From JABDEZ01 sp965276955 (GTDB lineage: Bacteria > Bacteroidota > Bacteroidia > Chitinophagales > Chitinophagaceae): a stretch of 64,000 bases of DNA. Made by a program: the position numbers and the translations under genes. The stretch spans positions 62,001 through 126,000 of the forward strand of contig CBDIBP010000009.1 in the NCBI GenBank assembly GCA_965276955.1, given 5' to 3'. Below the pieces are notes generated by a model. The model saw nothing but the letters and a program-made list of their open reading frames with translations, searched no databases and had not been told where the DNA came from. Positions within the stretch are counted from its first letter, which is position 1; each line of letters begins with the position of its first letter. Positions 10,573-20,500 of the stretch are shown piece after piece.

Positions 10573-13500
10573 ATGTTTATGAAACAGACCAACTTTGGAA
10601 GTAGAGTTCTTCCTGCGGTATGCACAAGCAGCACCGCCACACAAAGCAGCAGATCTAAAAGATCTTTAAAGACCATGCTGCTCGGTAGTATATTAGTAGT
10701 ACTATCATTACCTTTATTTTCAGGTATTGCAAATGCGCAGTATCATTTGAACAATTCTGTGTTGACCTGTACTAACGCAAAGACACCTGCTACAGTATGT
10801 TCTAAACAAGGTGGGTATGCCAGCGGCTGGTCAACAACCGGAGCCCCAAATTCAAGCCACTGGACGTACAACATATCTACAGCTGGTTATACCGGTATCT
10901 CATTCGCGTTCTCTTCTTTACGTTCAGCCACAGGTGCTACAAGCGCACAAATTTGGTACAATTCAGGTTCAGGCGATGTGTTGCTCACAACAGTATCTGG
11001 TATAGGTACAGGCTGCACAGCATTTGGTCCTTTCTCATTGCCTTCATCTTGCGATGATAATTCAAGCGTTGTTGTTACCGTTTATCCTTATGGTGCAACT
11101 GGCTCAGCTGGTACACAGCGCATGCAGGATACTGGTGTATTCCAGGCTTCAGGTACTCTGCTTTGCTCAGGCACACCTACAGGTGGCAGTGCATCAGCAG
11201 CTACTGCTACCTTTTGCGGCAGCGGCTCTACCATTGTTACTTTGTCTGGCGCCAGCTCAGGTCGTGGTATCCATATCCAGTGGCAGAGGTCAACTACCAG
11301 CCCTACTTCAGGTTTCTCTAACCTTGGCGTAGCTGATACTAACCTTACTTACAACACTGGTACACTTACTCCAGGTACTTACTACTACCGCGCTACAGTT
11401 ACTTGTACGCTGTCATCTACTACTGTTAATTCTACTTCTACTTCAGTTCAGGTATATTCTTTGCCTTCAGTAGCTGCAGTTACAGGTTCTCCTTTCCCTA
11501 TCCCAGTTACTGTAGGTAGCTCTGTTACTTTAGGCGAAACTTCTACTGGTGGTTCATGGTCAAGCAGCAACACAAGCGTTGCTACTGTCGATGCTTCAGG
11601 CGATGTAACTGCAGTTACAGGTGGTACTACAAAGATCAGCTACATTGTTACAGATGCTAACCATTGCAGCGCAACAGCTTCTGCTTATGTAGATGCTGCA
11701 TGGCCAAATACATTGGCATTATATGCTGGTGGCCTGGACAACAATGGTAATGGTACACACGTTACCGGTGTAAATTATGATACAGCACGCGATCTGGTAC
11801 CTACAGGTTTTGGTTCTGCTACCACTTGCAGTACAGGTGGTCTTAGCGGTCTTACAATGTCTACAGCTATCACATCTTATGCAAGTACTAACCCGCATGT
11901 GTCTTACATCGTAAAACCACAAGCAGGAAAAGCGCTGAACATTTACCGTATAGCTGCTAAAACAAGAGAATCAAGCAATGGCCCTACCAAAGCAAGGATA
12001 GCTTACAATTATCATGGCACATGGATAGACGAGAACCGCGATGTGACACAAACTACAGGTGGCAGCTGCGGTGCGAACTCTAACTCTTGGGATTATGCTA
12101 CAACTACAGGTGGTGTTATCATCAATGGCATCGTTGATAGTATTGAAGTTGCAGTATTCCCTTATGCCCCAGGCGCAAGCACTGGTACTTTCCAGCTGAA
12201 TGCCCTTGAAGTATATGGTACTGTTTCTGACAGCACACATTGCAGTGGCACACCAGCTAACGGTGGTTATATATCTCCTGTTGCTGCATACATATGCGAT
12301 AGCGGTTCTAAGTTCCTTACTATTGATACCGGTACATTTACAGGTACAGCAGGCGTTGGTATCACTTACCAGTGGGATTCATCAGCAGATGGTACTAATT
12401 TCTACCCATCTATGAGTCCAGGTAACAACAACATAGCCCTGAATGCAGGTAACCCTGTTAAGTTCCATGCAACAGGTTCATCACAAATGTATTTTTATAC
12501 CTTGGTGACCACTTGTACTGACCTTTTCGGTGCAACCCATAGCGCTAATTCTGATACTGCTGTAGTTAACGTAAATGCAAGACCTGTACCACCAACAATA
12601 TCTGGTCTTGCCAGCAACTCAACAATAAATGTTGGTCAAAGCGTTACACTTTCACCAGCTTCTACAACACCTGGCCATACTTACCTGTGGAGCAGCAACG
12701 ATACAAGCGCTGCATCAATAGGCAGAACTAACGGTATACTTTTGGGTCACTTACCTGGCTATGCTACCATCACTTTGATCGATTCGATCAATGGTTGCTA
12801 TGCTACCAGCAAAGATACCTTTGGTGTTGAATTCGCTAACACTGTAGCCCTATACTTAGGTAGAGGTGGTAACAGCACTGCAACATCTACCCCTGTAGCT
12901 GGTGCGTCAACTACCGCAGTAGCTCAGTCAGGTTTCACTTTAGCTACAGCTTGCGGAAGCGGTGGTATCAGCGGCCTTACTGAAGGTACTGGTGTTACTG
13001 GTTTTTCTTCTTCTAATCCTAACGTGAACTTCACTTTCACTGCAGGCAGCTCTTCAGTTCCTTTAGGTATGTTCCATACTACTGTAAGGATATCTGCTAC
13101 TGGTCCTACCAATATGTACCTTGCTTACAACCTGAATGGTGCAGGTTTTGTACCAGCTGGTCCAATAGACATCTCTGGCGAAGTTGATAATTGCGGTTAC
13201 AGCCATACTGATATCTATACAGATCTTACTGGTGTAACCGTTCCTGCTACTGGTAGCTTGGTATTGGGCGTGTTCCCTACAGACCCAGCCACAGCTACAG
13301 GTACTTTCCAGGTGAACTCTATCGACCTTACTGGTAACTGCCCGGTACTTGGCAGCGATATCATCGATGAGAATTCAGGCAATCCATTGAACGGTGAGGT
13401 TTACAATTCGACTTGTACCGATGCCATAGGTCCAATACCTGTTGACTTTGGCGCTGGTCCTGTATCAGGTGTATGGTCAAGCAACAATAGTGCTGTGACT

Positions 13501-13908
13501 ATAGATAACAATGGCAATATGACCTTTAACGATGCCATCACTACAGATCAAACAGTTACTATCACTTTCGCGAATGGTTGCAGTGCTCCGGTATCTGCCA
13601 CATTTACATTAAGTGTTACTGCAGGCGGTGGATGTAATGGTTTTCCTAAAACTGCACCATCGGGTGTAGCTGCTGTAAAGAACCTTACTAACGTACAGTT
13701 CTATCCTAACCCTACTAACAATGTGTTGAACATTAAAGCAGCTCAAATAGTTAACGTTACTGTTGAGAGCATAGATGGTAAATCATTGTTACACCAGGAT
13801 AATGCAAAAGCGATAGATGTAAGCAAACTTGCAAGCGGTATGTACCTGATAAGGGTATATGACGTGAACAACACGCTTATCAAAACTTCTAAGTTCGTAA
13901 AGCAATAG
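10573..13908 (+). CDS. T9SS type A sorting domain-containing surface protein
   Basis: A secreted 1,111-residue protein of unknown ligand. The start (ATG at 10573 or 10579) is followed by a long basic n-region and a hydrophobic signal (LLGSILVVLSLPLFSG) ending at NAQ near residue 56. The body is Ser/Thr/Gly-rich beta-repeat sequence with Big_2-like bacterial Ig segments (SWSSSNTSVATVDASGDVTA near 325). Two related blocks begin NTLALY and NTVALY. The last ~75 residues form a type A T9SS sorting domain starting VQFYPNPTNNVLNI and ending in KTSKFVKQ. These domains direct export through the outer membrane and anchoring or release. The downstream T9SS genes carry near-paralogous C-termini. A strong terminator follows at once. 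Confidence 0.88.
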   Translation: MFMKQTNFGSRVLPAVCTSSTATQSSRSKRSLKTMLLGSILVVLSLPLFSGIANAQYHLNNSVLTCTNAKTPATVCSKQGGYASGWSTTGAPNSSHWTYNISTAGYTGISFAFSSLRSATGATSAQIWYNSGSGDVLLTTVSGIGTGCTAFGPFSLPSSCDDNSSVVVTVYPYGATGSAGTQRMQDTGVFQASGTLLCSGTPTGGSASAATATFCGSGSTIVTLSGASSGRGIHIQWQRSTTSPTSGFSNLGVADTNLTYNTGTLTPGTYYYRATVTCTLSSTTVNSTSTSVQVYSLPSVAAVTGSPFPIPVTVGSSVTLGETSTGGSWSSSNTSVATVDASGDVTAVTGGTTKISYIVTDANHCSATASAYVDAAWPNTLALYAGGLDNNGNGTHVTGVNYDTARDLVPTGFGSATTCSTGGLSGLTMSTAITSYASTNPHVSYIVKPQAGKALNIYRIAAKTRESSNGPTKARIAYNYHGTWIDENRDVTQTTGGSCGANSNSWDYATTTGGVIINGIVDSIEVAVFPYAPGASTGTFQLNALEVYGTVSDSTHCSGTPANGGYISPVAAYICDSGSKFLTIDTGTFTGTAGVGITYQWDSSADGTNFYPSMSPGNNNIALNAGNPVKFHATGSSQMYFYTLVTTCTDLFGATHSANSDTAVVNVNARPVPPTISGLASNSTINVGQSVTLSPASTTPGHTYLWSSNDTSAASIGRTNGILLGHLPGYATITLIDSINGCYATSKDTFGVEFANTVALYLGRGGNSTATSTPVAGASTTAVAQSGFTLATACGSGGISGLTEGTGVTGFSSSNPNVNFTFTAGSSSVPLGMFHTTVRISATGPTNMYLAYNLNGAGFVPAGPIDISGEVDNCGYSHTDIYTDLTGVTVPATGSLVLGVFPTDPATATGTFQVNSIDLTGNCPVLGSDIIDENSGNPLNGEVYNSTCTDAIGPIPVDFGAGPVSGVWSSNNSAVTIDNNGNMTFNDAITTDQTVTITFANGCSAPVSATFTLSVTAGGGCNGFPKTAPSGVAAVKNLTNVQFYPNPTNNVLNIKAAQIVNVTVESIDGKSLLHQDNAKAIDVSKLASGMYLIRVYDVNNTLIKTSKFVKQ

Positions 13909-13936
13909 TCTTTACAGTATTTAGATATCTTATCAG

Positions 13937-13969
13937 GCGTTGCCCCTTAAAAGGGGCAACGCTTTTTTT
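13937..13969 (+). terminator. Rho-independent terminator after T9SS gene
   Basis: GCGTTGCCCCTT pairs with AAGGGGCAACGC, followed by a run of seven T, 28 bases after the stop codon. It is a textbook intrinsic terminator. Confidence 0.93.
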
Positions 13970-14498
13970 ATGGATAAGCGGCACTGCAGGTTTATATGCA
14001 GGCCATATCAACATTCGGTTAATGACCGCTAAGCGATGCAGTAACAATAGCTTAATAATTTACTCACGCCTTTTCGTTATTTGATAACGATGAGTTAATT
14101 CTGTGTTTACATTAATATTCTATAATAGATAAATACTTGGTATCTGTTACCATGGTTTACTAAGTTTGGCCATTAGTTACTATTCAAAGTAACATTTTCG
14201 TACAGCCACAAATAAAAACAGGCTAAGCATTTTAATTGGGTATGAGAAATGATTGTGGATCAAATATTTATACTGATAGATGGTTGTCTACGACTTGGAT
14301 TAATTGCTTTAAATACATTCATGATAAGCATGAATATGTAATTGATCTTTTATCCGCATTATATATTAGTAAAGATCGCTCATACCATTATGGGTCGATT
14401 TAACTTATTTATAATATTCTGTTAACATTAATTAATATGTTAATGCAGAGGTAATGAAGGCATAACCTATTGCAAGTTTATTGCAAATAGCAGTACGA
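13970..14498. other. AT-rich intergenic region
   Basis: About 530 bases between the terminator and the promoter of the next giant gene. AT-rich, with no supported ORF, RNA gene or repeat. Confidence 0.5.
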
Positions 14499-14506
14499 TA
14501 CTTTTG
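14481..14506 (+). promoter_or_regulatory. Candidate promoter for the giant SBBP/T9SS gene
   Basis: A perfect -7 element TACTTTTG at 14499-14506, with TTG at 14481-14483 as a slightly close -33 box, 27 bases before the ATG at 14533. The short leader supports the start choice. Confidence 0.55.
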
Positions 14507-14532
14507 CTATTCAAAATCCCATCTCCTTTAAC

Positions 14533-17500
14533 ATGAAAAAGAATTACTACAACGCTCTTTGTTGCAGGATACACACCACACTTAGCCTGGGTCTTGCTTT
14601 ACTTACTTGTTTTATTTTGGGCAACCCCTTACTGTCCGTTGCAAGATCTGCGAACGGCAACGCAGCCTCCACTGCAAAATTGGCCGATATGCGATCGTCA
14701 AAGCTGCTGTTCACAGAGAACCGTGGGCAGGTGGCAGACGATAAAGGCAACCCGCGTCCCGACATATTGTTTACTACCCATAGTGGTAATACAGGCGTGT
14801 ACCTCACCCCAACCGGTATTTATTATCAGTTCGTTCATACCACTTATCCTGATGGTTACATCGCTGACCCAAAGAAGGTAAAGGACGAGGAAAAACAAGC
14901 TGAACTTGAAAAACAAATAAAGGCAGAGACCTACCGTTTTTCGTTAACGCTGGCAGGGGCCAACCCCAACCCGGTGATACGCAAAGAAGGGAAGAACATA
15001 CTGACCGAGAATTTTTACCTGCCACAATGCCCCAATGGTATTACCGGCGTAGCTACCTACGATAGGGTGGTATATGAGAATGTATACCCGCATATAGACT
15101 GGGTAGTATACAGCAACGGTAGTAGCCTGAAGTATGACTTTATGGTGCACCCCGGTGGCGATGCTGCACAAATAAAACTTTCAGTAAAAGATGCTAAAGG
15201 TGTAAGCATTACTAAAGAAGGGGAACTGCTAATGCAGACCACGCTGGGCGAAGTGCGTGAGCAGGCACCGCTGAGCTATGCCAATGGTAAAAAAATAGCA
15301 AGCTCTTTTAAACTGAATGATGACGGCACTATAAGCTTTAGCATAGCAGCAACAACAGGTCAGGAACTGCGTATAGACCCCTCTGTGAGCTGGGCTACCT
15401 ACTATGGTGGTACAGGTAATGAAGGTGCTTACCTCGGCATAAGTCCACATTGCACTACTGATGCTAATGGTAATATTTATCTTATGGGTAATACTACCTC
15501 TACTACCGGTATTGCATCCAGCTCTGGCTACCAGCCCTCCGCGGGCGGTTCTGCTGATGCCTTTCTTGTTAAATTCAACGCGGCCGGCGCCCGTATCTGG
15601 GCCACGTATTACGGCGGCAGTCTCAGTGATAACTTTAATGACGCTGCCGTGGATAGCAGAGGGAATGTATATGTAGGCGGGATAACAGCGAGTACTACAG
15701 GCATTGCTACTACTGGCGCATTTCAAACTACGCCCACTAGCTCTTCCCAAAACGGTATGCTGGTTAAGTTCGACAGCACAGGCGCACGGCTTTGGGGCAC
15801 TTACTATGCTGCCTCGGCCGCTGGCTTGAATAGAGTTGAAGCCTGCGCTGTGGATACTGCAGGTAATGTTTTTATTACTGGCGAGTCCGCTTCCACAAGC
15901 GGCCTGTCATCCACTGGGGCTTACCAAACGACGAATGCTGCCGGTACGGCTGGTATACTCGCAAAATTCAACCCGGCAGGCGCACGCCTATGGGGTACTT
16001 ACTATAGCGCGGGCACAGGCTCAGCAACTGTGTTTGGCTGCTCCACTGACATTAGTGGTAATGTATATATTGCTATGTCTACTTCGGTGGCCAGTACCAA
16101 CCTGGTATCAACAGGCGCTTATCAAACTACCTCTGGCGGTGGTGGTCTAGAGGTGGTATTGGCAAAGTTCGATGGCACAGGAAGCAGGCTGTGGGGTACA
16201 TATTATGGTGGTACCGGCACAGACCAACCAACTGGATGCGCAACAGACACCAGCGGGAATGTATACATAACCGGAGTAACTGCATCCGGCAGTGGCATCG
16301 CCACTACTGGCGCACTCCAGACCTCAATAGGCGGCGGAAATGACGCCTTTATTGCCAAGTTTAGTTCCACAGGTGGCCTTGTATGGGGTACTTACTATGG
16401 TGGGTCGGCAGCAGATCAGGGCAATGATATCGCTGTAGATGCGAGCGGGAATGTACTGGTTGCCGGTACAACATCTTCTGCTTCTGGCATCTATTCCGGT
16501 GGCTTCCAAGCTTCTTACGCTGGTGGCACTGATGCTATGGTGGTAAAACTCAACACATCGGGTGCATTACAATGGGCATCTTATTTTGGAGGTTCAAATA
16601 ATGAGACCGCCGGAGGCATAGCTTTAAGTGGGGGTAATGTATATCTAAGCGGAGCTACCACTTCAAGCGCTGGTATAGCCACTCCCGGAGCCTACCAAAC
16701 AACCCAAACAATTATAGGCGGTGTCGATGACTTTTTGGCGAAAATAGGGGACGTGATCCCAATTACCATTACTACAGGCACTATTACCGGTAGCCCTTTT
16801 TGCGCGGGTCGCACGGTCAGTGTTCCTTATACCATAACAGGCATTTTTAATACCGGCAATGTATATACGGCACAGCTATCAGATAGCTCAGGGTCATTTA
16901 CCAATGCAGTGAATATTGGTACTCTTACCAGCACAAGTGCAGGTACTATTGCAGCTACTATACCTGCAAGTGCTACCGGTGGTATCAACTATCGCATAAG
17001 AGTGATAGGTAACAACCCTGCTGATACCGGCACCCTCAATGGCGCTAACATAACAGTTTACGCAGCAGTGCCAATGACAACCGAGAATGATACCATATGT
17101 ATTAGCCAACTGCCCTATACATGGAATGGCAAAACAATAATAGCAGGCGGTACAGCAGTGGCAATAGACACAATGGCATCGGTAAATGGATGCGATAGTG
17201 TGGTAACGCTTAACCTCGTTGTGAAACCCCAGCCCACACAGCCCGCAGCATTCACTACATCTACTGCAACAGTATGTGCGGGGCAGAACAACATAGTATA
17301 TACCGTACCCAACGATGCTACCGTGACCTATAACTGGAGCTACAGCGGAACTGGAGTTACAATAGTACCAACGGGCAACACTGCAAGTGTAAGCTTCAGC
17401 ACCACCGCTACAAGTGGCACGCTGAGTGTATCTGCTACGGCAATAAATGGCTGTGGCATATCTGCACCACAAACACTGGCAGTAACGGTAAACCCGCTTC

Positions 17501-20500
17501 CAAATGTTATTATTTCGCAAGCTGCCCAGCCGGTTTGTAATAATACAAGCACCATCGCAGTGAATTTTTCGGGTGCAGTGAGTACTACATCTTATAACTG
17601 GATCACTACCCGTCCGGCAGTGGGAACACTGGCCAGCGGGTCGGGAAATATATTACCTTTTACAGCAGTTAATACAGGTACGGTAGCAATTATCGATACC
17701 ATAAAAGTGACCCCAGTGGCCAATGGTTGTATCGGTACTATGCAAATAGCTACAATAACCGTAAAGCCAACACCATCCCTAACGGCAAGCCCAACGCTGC
17801 AAACCAAATGCAGCGGAACAGCGAACACTGCCGTAACATTTATCCCAACAGTTGCAGGTACCACCTATGCATGGACGAACAGCATGGCATCTATCGGTAT
17901 CGCAGCCAGTGGCGTTACTTCTTCTATCGCATCGGTTACGCTTACGAACACAACGGCTAACCCGGATACAGCTGTCATCTCAATAACGCCAACTGCTAAT
18001 TTATGTGTTGGTACCACGAAGTATGACACGATCATTGTTATCCCGGCACCAGTTGTTACACTGTCACCCGGTATAGCAGTATGTCCAGGTGGTCATGACA
18101 CTCTTACAGCAGCAGGTGCTACTACCTATTCCTGGTCACCATCCACATATTTGTCTGCCACCACGGGCGCAAGTGTAGTTTCCACACCAGCATTTACTAC
18201 TACTTACACCGTCACCGGTACTGCGAACGGTTGCAGCGCCACAGCTACCACCACTGTATCCGCTATTCCTGTAGTTACAGGGCTTACAGTAACCCCATCC
18301 ACACCAGCTATATGTAATGGTGCAGGTGTACTGCTTACCGCAAGCACGGTAACTGCCCTTGCGCAGAATTTCAATGCCGGCGCACCGGGATGGACCGTGA
18401 TAAATGCATCTTATCCATCAACTACATGGACAATAGTATCAAGTTCGCATCTCGCATCAAGCAGCAAGACCTTCTATTCAAAAGATGGTACTCCATTCTA
18501 TTTAGCAGATGCTAATTCTGGTGGCTCTGGTAGTTTGATAGATGACATCCTCATATCCCCATCATTCTCATTGGCGAATATGTCTACAGCAACACTCACC
18601 TGGGATAATTTCCTTGACAGGGGTTCGCATGAACTGAACGACAACATTGATGTATCCATCAACGGTGGTACTACGTGGACAACTGTTTACACACCAGGTC
18701 AGGATTATGCGGGCGGTAGTTCCTTTACGCTCATCACACGTACATTGAATTTGAACGCGTTCGCAGGTCAAAACAATGTAATGATCAGATTTCGCTACAA
18801 TACTAACTGGGGATATTATTGGGGAATAGATAATGTATCAATAACCGGTACACCCCTCGTTACCTGGTCTCCGGCAACTGCTGCATTTACCAATGCCGCA
18901 ATGACCACACCTTATACCGGGTCAGCTTCCAACACAGTATATGTTGCACCAGCCAATACAGGCAATGCACCAACAACTGTAACGTATACAGCATCAATAG
19001 GTACCTGCAATACTACAGCACAGGCTGTTGTTACCATAAACCCAACACCAGCAGTGGTAGTGACCCCGGCCATGCAAACAGTATGTAACAATACACTTAC
19101 AATTGCCATTGCTGAGAACCCAACAGTTACAGGCACTACCTATACTTGGACGAACAGTATGCCTGCCATAGGCGCTGCTGCCTCTGGCACAGGTACAGTT
19201 AATAGCTTCACTGCTCTCAATACCAGCAATGCACCCGATACCGCTACCATAATGGTCACCCCAATTGCCAATGGTTGTACGGGTACTGCGCAAAAGGCCG
19301 TTATAATTGTTAACCCTACGCCAATTGTTACCATAACGCCAGATACCATTACGGTATGTAATAATACAAGTGCGAACATGTTGTTCACGAGCAACCTGGG
19401 GGCAACTACTACCTATGCATGGACAAACAGCAATTCTTCTATAGGTCTTACACCAAGCGGAATAAACAACCCGCTTGCCTTCACTGCTATAAATAGCAGC
19501 AATATACCTGTAAGCGCAATAGTTACAGTTATCCCTACCGCCAGTGGTTGTCCGGGCTCGCCTGTAACAGCTGTTATTAATGTCACCCCATCCCCGGTGG
19601 TGTCGGCTTCGCCAGCCAGCCAGGCAATTTGTAATGGTGCATCTACTACTCCTGTCACTTTCACCAGCACACAGCCGAACACCAGCTACGCGTGGACGAA
19701 TAACAACACCCCGGCCATAGGGCTTGGCGCAAGTGGCATCACCACTATACCAACGTTCACAGCTATCAATAATAATGTTGCACCAGATACTGCCATCGTA
19801 ATGGTAACGCCTACTGCTGGTACCTGCGTGGGCGCTCCTGCCCCGGTCACTATTATCATCAACCCATCGCCCACTGTAGTGGCCACCCCTGCAAGGCAGG
19901 CTGTTTGTAATGGTGGTGCTGTATTACCTGTTACATTTACCAGCACAGTTAGTGGTAATACCTTTGCGTGGACCAACAACAATACTACTACAGGGCTTGC
20001 AGCCACAGGTACGGCTAACATTAACACCTTTACAGGTATCAATACAGGCAACACTCCTGATACCTCCATAATAACCATTATTGCCGCGGCTAATGCATGT
20101 ACAAGCGTGCCACAAATGGATACCATAATTGTATATCCTACTCCTTCAGTGGTTTCCTCGTCCTCCATGCTATCGGTATGTAACGCTACACCTGCTACCA
20201 TCTCCTTCAGCGGCGCTGTGAGTGGCACTACCTATAACTGGGCCAATACACTTACCGCGAATGGTTTGTCAGCATCAGGCATAGGGAATATAGGGTTCAC
20301 TGCTGTGCATACAGGTACAACACCTGATACTGCTGTGGTCACAGTCACACCATTGGCCAACGGTTGTGCGGGTCTTCCTTTATATGATACTATAGTAGTA
20401 CGCCCTACACCACTTGCCCATATAGTAGCAGCAGCAAATCCATTGTTCTGCCCTTCCGATTCTGTGGTTATAAAAGCAAATACCGGCACAGGTCTCACGT